This document shows, piece after piece, positions 55,863-64,000 of a stretch of DNA of 64,000 nt. Each line of letters begins with the position of its first letter. The first letter of the stretch is position 1. The notes under the pieces are model-generated. The model worked only from the letters and a program-made list of their open reading frames with translations, made no database searches and was not told the DNA's origin. Source of the DNA: Epiperipatus broadwayi (Eukaryota > Onychophora > Udeonychophora > Euonychophora > Peripatidae); contig JAQFVV010000446.1 of the NCBI GenBank assembly GCA_028023455.1, positions 347,578 through 411,577 on the forward strand, read 5' to 3'. A program made the translations under genes and the position numbers.

Positions 55863-56337
55863 GCTTGATCAGAATGTCTTTGCAGAAAGTATTACTTGTT
55901 TTTTTTTCAGATATTATTAGTCAATTATCTATAATTGATTTAAAATTTAACAGTGTTTTTTTTTTTTTTGAAGTGACTTATCTAGATCAAAAGTCTTTAT
56001 ATTTTCTAATGATTGATGTTTAAATTGTTTCTTTTTTTTTTAACTTGAGGACCTGAATTTATGCTGAGAAGTTGAAGACAAATTCATCATTTATGGTTCA
56101 AGATACTTGTGAAATATTCCTGCCCTGTGATTTGTCTTGGAGTTTTTAAATGAACATCTTTTTGCTTTGTATAGTCTCATCTATTTACTAATCCTCTCAT
56201 TACATTTTTAATTTAAATCCATCTATTTCAAACTATGCATTTTGCATTTATTATATTAATCTTGTGTAGCTTATTATTTTTTATTTATCTTTCTGTGTGA
56301 TTTAGTACAATGGTAAAGTATCATATTCTGGAATGTA
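55451..56337. other. AT-rich intronic DNA with AT microsatellite
   Basis: An (AT)n run of about 40 bases lies at 55818-55858. GGGGTTTGAATTCTGCAGTG at about 55767 resembles GGGTTTGAATCCTGCAATTC at about 58520, perhaps a shared short repeat. No exon is seen. Confidence 0.45.
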
Positions 56338-56795
56338 AGTCCTCAGCTTTTTATAACTCTATAATATTAATATCATCTATGTTCTTTATTATTTTTACAA
56401 TGCTTTTTTACAACTCACTATTGACAATTTCAATTGCCCCAGCAATCTTCTTCCAAATATAAATATTTGTATTTGTATTCATGTATTTGTATTGTGTTTG
56501 TTATAGTTCTGAAGAAGATTGCTAGGGCAATCAAAACTGACAATAGTATATTGTAAAAAAGCATTGAATATGTTCATGTGTATTTGCACTCACATATTTG
56601 TTTTGGTGTTTGTAATAGTTCTGAAGAAAATTGCTGAGGCATGGAAACTGCCAATAGTGGGTTGTAAAAAAAGCATTGTAAAAAGTAATAAAGAACGCAG
56701 ATGATATTAATATTACATGAATTTGGCAATGCAATAAGAAAGATAAAGTTATAAACTTTTTATAACTCCTCAGAAATAAAGTCATTTGAATATTT
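56338..56795. repeat. Foldback with three copies of an internal motif (family C)
   Basis: The minus-strand copy (plus 56340-56455) and the plus-strand copies at 56507-56570 and 56615-56790 share TTCTGAAGAAGATTGCT, GGGGCAATC, AATAGT, TTGTAAAAAAGCATTG, TAATAAAGAAC and GATGATATTAATATTA. The outer blocks TTTTTATAACTC lie at both sides. A further copy is inside the 8033-8568 foldback. The open frames on both strands are shadows. Confidence 0.8.
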
Positions 56796-57599
56796 ATTTT
56801 TATTTTTAACTTAATTATTAATGGCTAAAGATATAATTAGATGCAATATATATTTATGCTAAATAAATAATCTCTTTAAGCCATTGCAAACATTATAATG
56901 CAATATATTTATTAAAGCAATTTTATTATATGTGTGTATGTGCATAAGATCTCCAACATTATTATTGTCCTACAGTATAATTTTTGCCTAGCATGGTTTA
57001 TGCTATAATAAAAGAATAGAAATAAAAAAACATCAAAATAATAATTAAATATTTGTATTAATTGACATGTTATGCCTTCCTAGATACAAAATAAATGTGA
57101 TTTTCATCGTAAAATGAATGTAATTAATAGTATATACATATTTATATTATTTGACAGTTTGCCTGAAGGATAATTATTTTCAATGTCATTGAACTTGGTG
57201 CGTTAACGATTTGTTAATTATTTTCATGGAGGATGAAATAAAAAGATAATTATATATAAACATAAAAATGTTGGTGAGAAAATTATGCAGTATAATAAAA
57301 TAAAACATGAGCAAATGGATCGAATAGATAAGTTGTTATTTAACTGAGTTCGCAGTTCATTCAAAAATAAACCACAGCTATTTAAAGATTATTATTCATA
57401 AAATTTTAAAGCCCTTTCAGATGTTAATTAAAAAATTTTTAATGACCTAGTCCGACTTCAGTGAAGAAAAGAATTCTGAAATCAGCGAACAAGTTATATC
57501 AATGGCACGTGATGTTTCACATTGAGAAATAAAACAATCAACTATATAAACTTTATTTTTTTTGATAAAAAAAATATATTTTACTAAATATATTTTAAT
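56796..57599. other. Unassigned AT-rich intronic DNA
   Basis: I see nothing recognisable. Confidence 0.5.
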
Positions 57600-57765
57600 T
57601 TAGAGGGAATTTGAACCCAGACTTCCAATGTTTTTTTAGTCATCTCCATCTTATTCAACCGATACACATAACAACATACATGTGAAAAGGATAAATGATC
57701 TCCAATATCCATATTTCATGCTGAATCGGTGTTCGTCAATTGGCCATCTCCCATATATATATATA
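57600..57765 (-). repeat. Family B repeat unit
   Basis: Minus-strand reading: ATGGGAGATGGCCAATTGAC, the ribozyme-like block, ATCATTTATCCTTTTCACAT, GTATGTTGTTATGTGTATCG, GATGGAGATGACTAAAAAAA, then GGAAGTCTGGGTTCAAATTC. It is the same order as at 48330-48530 and 32020-32160. Confidence 0.75.
57696..57750 (-). ncRNA. Hammerhead-like motif, family B
   Basis: Inner helix CCAA/UUGG kept, core UUGACGA (C3 is U, otherwise compatible with CUGANGA), GAAA kept, and AUA kept before UUGG. The outer helix is partly lost (GAUGG against GAUCA). Probably inactive by one core base. Confidence 0.45.
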
Positions 57766-58617
57766 ATCAGTGCTCAGTTTAGTAAATATATTTCAAGAAC
57801 TAAGATAATCTAGATTTATGAGCAAATCTAAATCTAAGTAACCTAGATTATCTTGGGATATTTAGCTTCCAATTAAGACTAGCAGAGAATAGTTATATGT
57901 CAATCTATGTTAGATAATGTTTTTAGCTATAGGCCGACTATCTGTAAACCCTTAAATTTGCTTGTAATTCTTCATCTAACTTTACTTGGAATTTCAGCTT
58001 CCGATTGTGATTTATCAAAGTTATTATTAAACCTTATGCCACAAAATCATCAACTATATTTATTGAAGTTAAGTTTTATATATATGATTAACATCCTATA
58101 GTATTATCAGTATTTTTTTTTACTTTGTGGGTTAGTCCAGTAATAAGATAGTACATTTTGGAGCTCATTTTCCAGAGATAATGGCTCTCTTATCATTTGG
58201 GGTGTTCTAGCATTTTATGAACCCCTGAGCAATTATTTATCAGTTTTTTTTTTAAACAAGACAATATAATTAGTCATATTTTGAATCTTAAAGAAGTGTG
58301 GGTGGTTAATGTCAGGAAAATGTAAAATGAAAGAGGCCTGGTGTCATATCTGACCTTGCCTTCAGAAGCGGACTAGTCCAGATTCCTGCTTTGTTTGATC
58401 GGATTGAGCAGTCATTGCTGCTAATCAATGTGTAGCTGGAAGTGAGTTCAATCAATCCAGCATGACCTGTTCATTATTAACTTTATGAGTGTTTATATTT
58501 TTTGATATTACTGTTGGTTTGGGTTTGAATCCTGCAATTCAGTCAAACACAACTGGTTCATTAATAATGTAGACACACTGATAAAAAAAAAAAAAGGTGC
58601 ATGGCTTATGGGAGTTA
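57766..58617. other. AT-rich intronic DNA
   Basis: A less AT-rich part (58330-58560) contains GTTTGGGTTTGAATCCTGC, which looks like a B-box word (GGTTTGAATCC), followed by an A-run at 58579-58592. I see no confident element. Confidence 0.4.
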
Positions 58618-58623
58618 TAAAAA

Positions 58624-58745
58624 GTTCGAGTGTCAAACTCCAATCTAAGTCAGACGCTCTACAACTGTGCCCCAAGACAGGCGCTTAGCTAATCTATCAA
58701 CAGTGCCCTAAATCAGACGTTCTACCAACTACGCCAAATAGCGCA
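58624..58745 (-). repeat. tRNA-like 5'-half sequence, about three tandem copies
   Basis: On the minus strand TTTGGCGTAGTTGGTAGAAC with GTCTGATTTA is followed by GGGCACTGTTGATAGATTAG and by GGGGCACAGTTGTAGAGCGT with CTGACTTAG. The first contains a good A-box-like word (TGGCGTAGTTGG). The units are about 33-36 bp, so it reads as a triplicated tRNA 5' half. A possible B-box remnant (GACACTCGAAC) follows the third. It is probably a decayed tRNA-derived SINE or a tRNA pseudogene. Confidence 0.55.
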
Positions 58746-59350
58746 GAGTAATATATTGGTAATAGTGTTCCATAAAACGTTTACTTTTTAAATTAGTATT
58801 AAACATATTTATTGTTTTACTTTCTAAACATTATAAATTATTTTATAAACAAAACTATATTGTTATACACACACACACACACACATTATCACATACTAAT
58901 CTCTTATCTGTCTTGTAGCATACTTAATCTACTCCTAAATATTAATGTATTAAAAGAGATTATGAGTTCAGATTAGGTTATCGGAAGCGGAAGACAAACG
59001 CTAGAAATATTACTTTTTATTTCGTAGTATTTTCAAAGGTATTACTAATTATTGTAAAACTCAAAGATTGTAATATTAGAAGTCAACGTAATCATGTTTA
59101 ACCCAATGAGATCTGTCATTTTAACTGTGTGAATATTCAATTTCTGTGAAGTAACTTGTTTCACGTTTTAAAGTTTTATTTGTTATATTAGCATTAAATG
59201 TAAAATCAAATAGCCTAGTATTTATATTACTTCTAAAAAGTTAAAAATAATCATTTTATAAATAAAACATTAACAATATTTCTACTGTTAGTACGTACTC
59301 ATAAAATTATAGAGTATGCATACGAGTAAATGATACGTGTATATTCTTAC
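58746..59350. other. Start of GALNT intron 1; AT-rich with CA repeat
   Basis: A (CA)n run lies at 58867-58886. No other element was seen. The donor GTAAGA of exon 1 is at 59350-59345. Confidence 0.6.
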
Positions 59351-59778
59351 TCTGGGGGTCTTGCGTCCGGTAAACTTCTGAATAAAGAAATTCTATCGCT
59401 TGCATAAACATTTACTCCTTCTTTCTCTAATAACGCTTTTTGAAGTTTATTTTGCGATTCGTTTAAAGCCATGGTAAATGCTGATCCCTGTTCGCCTTGT
59501 TCGTTCTCCGTAGGGAATTCTAAATCCGGCAAGGCTTTAGATAATTCAAAATCCACCAAATAAAATTTAGGCAAATTTAACTTTTGATAAATTTCGAACA
59601 TTTTCTCATTTGGAAATGCCTTGCGAAATTGTAAATAATCTCTGTCTAGAAACCAGTCAGACATCCATTTTAACGACTTTTCACCATTTGTATTTAATAT
59701 TGTGAATTTCAAAATGATAAAAATTATTAATAAACTTATAATAGAAACCACAGTCTTTAAATAAAGTCTGGGCATCAT
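59351..59778 (-). CDS. Polypeptide GalNAc-transferase, first coding exon
   Basis: The frame starts at ATG 59776-59778 (a second ATG follows directly) and has 142 full codons, ending in phase 2 before donor GTAAGA. The layout is that of a type II Golgi membrane protein: a short basic tail (MMPRLYLK), a membrane segment at about residues 9-30 (TVVSIISLLIIFIILKFTIL), then a luminal stem. Near the end is DRISLFRSLPDARPPE. The family motif is LNRSLPDxRxxxC; N is F here, and the Cys comes from exon 2. GT27 enzymes transfer GalNAc from UDP-GalNAc to Ser/Thr to start mucin-type O-glycans. The subfamily is not determined. Confidence 0.93.
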
Positions 59779-59871
59779 AATAAAACTATTTAAATTTTAA
59801 ATAACTTGAGTTAACTTAAATATATAAAAAAAATATCCACTAACATATTAGTTTGCTTAATGTTACATTTA

Positions 59872-60024
59872 TTAATCCAAGGTTGAGTTTAATATTCCTC
59901 TTAAATGTTCGTGTACTTCCTCAACGCCTAAAGACAATTTATTAATATCATTATTTTTTCCCTCTCTTGCTTTTATATGTATATATTCGCTGTAATAAAA
60001 ACTTGCTTTCTCACTAATCTCAAA
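59872..60024 (-). other. Coding-like segment, possible last exon of another gene
   Basis: A minus-strand frame of 50 codons ends TAA at 59872-59874, overlapping an AATAAA signal. It reads FEISEKASFYYSEYIHIKA, then REGKNNDINKLSLGVEEVHE and HLRGILNSTLD. The Glu/Leu/His-containing composition is unlike chance frames nearby. There is no Met near its start and stops lie just upstream, so an acceptor (AG at 60019-60020 or 60014-60015) would be needed. It ends only 94 bases before the GALNT ATG, on the same strand. I do not recognise the protein. Confidence 0.4.
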
Positions 60025-60352
60025 TCAATTGCCCATTTACCTTTTAAATATATATACAAGTTTGGATTTTTTTTTAATAACCGATTATAGGGCCCTATTT
60101 TAGAAAGACATATCTTACAGTTTATTTTGACTCTCCGTATTTTGTTAACAAAACAACACATACGGTATTACTAAGTTTTATTAGTCATTCATTAGACTAG
60201 AGATTATCCGCTTAATCAATAATGCTGGCAGGGACTGGTTTATATCTACTTCTAACACTTTGCAGAAGGAGTAATCATAAACATATGACCAAAGATATAT
60301 GAAAAAGTTGTATGATCATCCAAAATGCACATTTCATACTGAACTGGCATTG

Positions 60353-60409
60353 TGATCTGGATCAACTGATGAGTGCTGTTTCAGCATGAAATGTGCACCT
60401 TGGGGATCA
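60353..60409 (+). ncRNA. Hammerhead-like motif, family B, near-complete
   Basis: Outer helix UGAUC/GAUCA; CAA/UUG next to the core; CUGAUGA intact; helix II GUGCUG/CAGCAU (six pairs including one G-U, loop UUU); GAAA intact; helix III region UGUGCAC. The position before UUGG reads ACC where other copies have AUA or AUC, so U16.1 is lost. Otherwise it is the best family B core. Confidence 0.55.
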
Positions 60410-60686
60410 TACAGCTTTTTCACATGTCTTTGGTCACATATTTATAATTACATCCTTCTACAAGGTGTTAAAAGTGGATAGAAACCAGTCCCTGCCTTGT
60501 ATGAGAATGGTGTGGTGATAGTTCCGCTACAGAAATATTATTCATTAAATGGATACTCTCTAGTCTAATGAATGACTAACAAAATTTATTAATATAATCC
60601 CATCAAGTGGTTTGTGTCAAAATTGTGAGGGCAGTAAACTTGTCACTTATCAATTAAGCTGTAGTAATTGGATACATAAGAGATTA

Positions 60687-60743
60687 TGATCTGGACCAAC
60701 TGATGAGTTTTGGTTCAGTATAAAATATATATCTTGAGGATCG
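60687..60743 (+). ncRNA. Hammerhead-like motif, family B
   Basis: UGAUC, UGGACCAA, CUGAUGA intact, helix II partly paired (UUUUGG/UCAGUA), AAAA in place of GAAA, AUC as cleavage triplet, then UUGAGGAUC. One core base (G12) is changed. Confidence 0.5.
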
Positions 60744-61002
60744 CACATCTTTTTCATCTGTCTTTAGTTATATGTTATGATTATACCATCAAGGTGTTAA
60801 AAGAGAAATGTAATGAAAATTACACTTCAGAAATATTATTCATTATTGGATAATCTCTAGTCTAATGAATAACCACTAATATACTTTTATTAAGTGATAT
60901 GTGTCTAAATGTTTAGGAAAATAAACTTAACACATGAATTAAACTGTAGTAATTGGTTATTTATAAATACTGAACAATGATAAAGATATGTGTAAGAAAT
61001 TG

Positions 61003-61059
61003 TGATCTGGATTAACTGATGAATGTGGGTTCAGCACAAAATGTGCTTTTTGGGAATCA
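61003..61059 (+). ncRNA. Hammerhead-like motif, family B
   Basis: UGAUC, UGGAUUAA, CUGAUGA intact, a weak helix II (AUGUGGGUUCAGCAC), AAAA in place of GAAA, UUU before UUGGGAAUCA. Both helix I strands are recognisable. One core base (G12) and the triplet are changed. Confidence 0.45.
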
Positions 61060-61200
61060 TTTTTATATTTATTTGACCATATGTTTATGATTATACTTCT
61101 CCACATGGAATTACAAAGGGATAAAAATCAGTGTCTATCTTATGTGAGAGTGGTATAGTGAAAATAGCACTACAGAAATATTATACATTAAGCACATATA

Positions 61201-62490
61201 TTACATTTATAGATTTTAATTTTAACCAACAGTATATATTTTAAAAAATATCTGCATAGGGCAATAATTGGAGTCTACTTTCACTGAAATTGGTGAACTA
61301 TAATCATTAGAACTTTTCAATAGTATCTGGGCAGGTAAAGATAAATGAATAAACATATATAATTAGTAAAAAAAAATGTCATTATGTTGCATATAATTTG
61401 AAGAATATGCATTCCATGTCTATGAGTTGAATTCAAATCTGGATTGTGTATGTTGGACATTTTTAATGCAGGCTTGCTTATGATTTTTACTAGGTAGCCT
61501 ATGAGTCAGTCAAAATAACTACCAATCCAATAGTGATTGGTAAATAAATATCTAGTTACTCTTAACAGGAAGGTAAATTAAAATAAGAAATTGGAATTTA
61601 CTATGTGAACTGCCTTATCTTTTTATCAAGTCTCTAGGGGAAACTGAAGACCTCTGTACTGGTCTTTTTAAACACAGTCTTACTTTACACAAAATAATTT
61701 GTTTGATTAAAATTTTAGTGTGAAAGTTTTGATGTTTTTTTTAATTTGTGAATTTATTTGTTATAATTCTATCAAGTTTTCCTTTACCTCCCACTAAAAT
61801 ATTTTATAATCTCAATATAAAGTAAACATATCCTATCAAAAAGAAATTCATTAAAAAATTGTTTACCATCTTGTTGCATACCATACCGATAATACATTTT
61901 TTTGTCCTAATAAAATTTATTGGGACAGTCATAATCTGGCTACTAACACAGTCCTTAGAGAAGTTCAGAATCTTATCTCATTGTAATTAATATATTTTTT
62001 ATTCAGAAATTTAGATATTGATAGTAGCACCCAAATCCAAGTGATTGCACTTGGGTTTCTTATTATATGTTTCACACCTTAAACATAATATCAGCTTACT
62101 TCATCTTTCAGACTCATTCAAGGTTTCCTCTTTAATAATCCTCACTGAAAATATTCAAACATATAAGAATCATCACTTTCGTCTTTTTTTCCTTTTGGTT
62201 TCTAAGATTTAGTTTCTTTTTAATCCTACATTTTGAAAATTAAAATCTCTCCTTTTTAACAAATTAAGAAAAATCAATGCTAAAGACTGCACCCTTATTC
62301 TTAATGATATTGTTGCAGCCGGGTGAAGTTTGGTATGCTTACTGACACTACTTTGGAAATCGGACTGTTTTTAATTTTTTTAATTTTTTTTTGTATTTTT
62401 ATTGAACTATTTTTTATTATTACAATTGAAATTTTATTTTATTTTTTATGGACTTCAAATTAAATTTGTATATGTGTGTGCATGCAAATT
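61201..62490. other. Unassigned AT-rich DNA
   Basis: I see no element or exon. T-rich runs are common in 61730-62460. Confidence 0.5.
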
Positions 62491-62705
62491 TGTTGAAGAC
62501 AAAGATCAATTATCTAGGTCAAATTATTGATGCAGATGGAAACATAATAAATAAAGTAGTAATAGAATTAAACTTGGGTGAAATGCTAACGAGTTAATAT
62601 TAAAAGTAAATGTGCACACGTGTTTGAAAAAGAAAGTTTTTAATAGATGTATTTTATTACTTCTTACATTTTGTAATGTTTACTTGGATTTTAGGCCTTC
62701 TTATT
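62491..62705 (+). mobile_element. Decayed internal fragment of the RTE LINE
   Basis: The plus-strand frame reads INYLGQIIDADGNIINKV and then IELNLGEM, matching SYKYLGQIINTDG and the following region of the intact RTE at 34642-37616. The nucleotide match continues through GTGTTTGAAAA and GTTTTTAATAGATGT to about 62705. It is truncated at both ends and has stops. Confidence 0.8.
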
Positions 62706-63411
62706 ATGCAGTCGAAAGTACTAGTTAATCAAACTATGAAAAAGAAAAATATTTTGTTAACATTTCTAAAAGACATAGCTATATTGTCTGATTAACTCAA
62801 CCTAATATTTATTATGATCAGAATTGCTGATGGAGTTAGTTTTTTATTTTTTTAGAAGGCACCAGAGTCTGAAGACTCACTAACATTCATTGAGCAGATT
62901 CACAGTAAATCTAAATTTAATTTTTCTTTTAAAAAATTTCCTGGGCTTAAGAAAACATGATGGCAAAGGTAATTCATACATAATAAATTCTAATAACTAA
63001 AATTAAGAACATACAACAAAAGTGTTATGTTAATGCTAAATATTTTATTAAAACCAATTAAAATATCTAACGATAAATTATTAATATAATTCGAAATCAT
63101 AAACATGCTCATCCAGATAATAACATTAAATAATTAAAACAGTTCATTTTTTTAAGTTTCTTGTAGAAAGCAATCTATGGATAAAATGTCTGTAATAAAT
63201 CAGGGAATGTGTCTATCAGTAGTATATTATAAGACTATAGTTTAGGTTAGTTTGCAAACATTTTTAGACATAAATTAGAGTATGAATTTCAATGAGATTA
63301 CTGGTAAGTTTGTGTAGTCCATAGGTTATATCATGCATTATTAATCTGGGATGAAAGAGTTCATGTACTTTGGTTTTTTCTGCTGACAGTTTCTCATTTC
63401 TGGTCAGTTGC
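62706..63411. other. Unassigned AT-rich DNA
   Basis: I see nothing recognisable, apart from DNA that may belong to the Merlin element that follows. Confidence 0.5.
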
Positions 63412-63657
63412 AAGGTACAGCTGAAAGGCTACAGAACAGCCAACATGAAGACTGCAGGCTTTTCCCACCTGACTATAAAGCACCAGTACCACTTTGTTGA
63501 CCTGGCCATAGGTGCCCACACATGGAACATAGAGAAACTATGGGGAATTTTGAAGTGGCAGAACAGAAAGCAGCATGGCACAGCCAGGCCAACCATTGCC
63601 AACCACCTAGTCAACTTCCTCTGATGACATTTGCACAAAGAACAGGACTTTTTCTGG
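63412..63657 (+). pseudogene. Merlin (IS1016/ISXO2-like) transposase C-terminal remnant
   Basis: The open plus-strand frame (63370-63624) contains LKGYRTANMKTAGFSHLTIK, then HQYHFVDLAIGAHTWNIEKL and WGILKWQNRKQHGTARPT. The family pattern is a GFxHxxVNH block, FVD, GAHTxxIExxWG and KWRNKxxxGTARxxL, where the Glu after HTxxI is the last catalytic acid; it is kept here. The frame ends at TGA and homologous residues (HKEQDFFW) continue in another frame. The first two catalytic Asp are not found, so it is a truncated fossil. The base composition is clearly less AT-rich than its surroundings. Confidence 0.85.
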
Positions 63658-64000
63658 GCCATATGACATAAGATGAACCTGAGTAAGTGACTGTTTTCAG
63701 TTTTTGGATTTGTTTTAATTTGTGTGCTTGTTTTTCTCTACAAAAAACTTTTCATTTGTTGTGAAATGAAATTGTTTGTTTTCAAATGTAAGAACATTCG
63801 TTTATTTCTTATTAAATAAATGTCAAAATTATTCCATGGCAAATTCTCATTGTTTAGATTATTAAAAAGCAAACTAAACCTCATAACCAAAAAACCTCTT
63901 TTTTAAAAAAGGAAGCAATAAATGTCAAAATTCTTAAATTGTTTTTATATATATATAAAAAGAAAAGGAAAAAAGGCTTTATTAAAAAAAATCAGAAAGA
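63658..64000. other. Unassigned DNA at window end
   Basis: It may include the 3' flank of the Merlin element, but no terminal inverted repeat could be identified. Otherwise it is AT-rich without features. Confidence 0.45.

Larger units (their letters stand above)
60175..61200 (+). repeat. Family B array: inverted start and three direct units
   Basis: CTGATGA occurs at 60366, 60700 and 61016 in the same direction (334 and 316 bp apart). The shared flanks are TGATCTGG before it, CACATCTTT/CACATGTCTTTGGTCA after it, GAAATATTATTCATT, CTCTAGTCTAATGAAT and CTGTAGTAATTGG. At the left, 60175-60585 is also a large palindrome: TTAGTCATTCATTAGACTAG and GGCAGGGACTGGTT are mirrored at 60551-60577 and 60483-60496. 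An inverted 3' ribozyme half sits at about 60311-60350. The array fills the DNA upstream of the GALNT start. Confidence 0.85.

Overview
The window is very AT-rich eukaryotic DNA, roughly three quarters A+T by eye. It carries one recognisable host gene and many transposable elements. There is no operon structure, no Shine-Dalgarno pattern and no CRISPR array. The host gene is a split polypeptide N-acetylgalactosaminyltransferase (GALNT/PGANT type) on the minus strand. Introns of about 11.3 kb and 23.8 kb, a Ty3/gypsy, RTE, Penelope and Merlin element mix, and tRNA-derived repeats point to an invertebrate metazoan. I cannot name the species; an arthropod is a weak guess based on the look of the RTE 3' end.

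Host gene: exon 1 (59351-59778) encodes the short cytoplasmic tail, membrane anchor and stem. Exon 2 (47838-48001) starts the catalytic domain. Exon 3 (23838-24012) carries the region of the Mn-binding DxH motif, which here reads DSR. The codon phases join exactly (2, 1, 2). I found no later exon, so 1-23837 is intron 3 or beyond. A separate coding-like 50-codon segment with stop and AATAAA lies just upstream, at 59872-60024.

Mobile DNA, left to right. A young minus-strand gypsy element (1725-5473) has nearly identical LTRs and CTAAT target duplications; gag, protease and part of RT are deleted, but a 703-codon RT/RNase H/integrase ORF is open. Decayed Penelope-like elements (PLEs) lie at 6.7-7.8 kb, 14.7-15.8 kb (inverted pair), 25.4-26.9 kb (head-to-head pair) and 51.5-52.8 kb. 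Non-LTR remnants lie at 30.4-31.4 kb and 33.5-34.2 kb. A nearly intact RTE LINE (34642-37616, one frameshift) has two decayed relatives at 0.9 kb and 62.5 kb. A second, older gypsy element (42382-47625, CAGGC duplications) is full length but disabled. A Merlin transposase remnant sits at 63.4 kb. Foldback elements and MITEs are scattered throughout.

The most interesting signal is a set of short repeats carrying hammerhead-ribozyme-like cores. Family A has CUGAAGA..GAAA..GUC framed by a UCCUCA/UGRGGA helix. Family B has CUGAUGA..GAAA..AUA framed by CCAA/UUGG with an outer UGAUC/GAUCA helix. They occur as direct tandem units of about 413, 421 and 450 bp (A) and 334/316 bp (B), often with an inverted unit at one end, plus scattered single copies. 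This matches the design of animal retrozymes and of PLE-linked hammerheads. PLE reverse transcriptase remnants are present in the same introns, which makes a helper/parasite relationship a testable idea.
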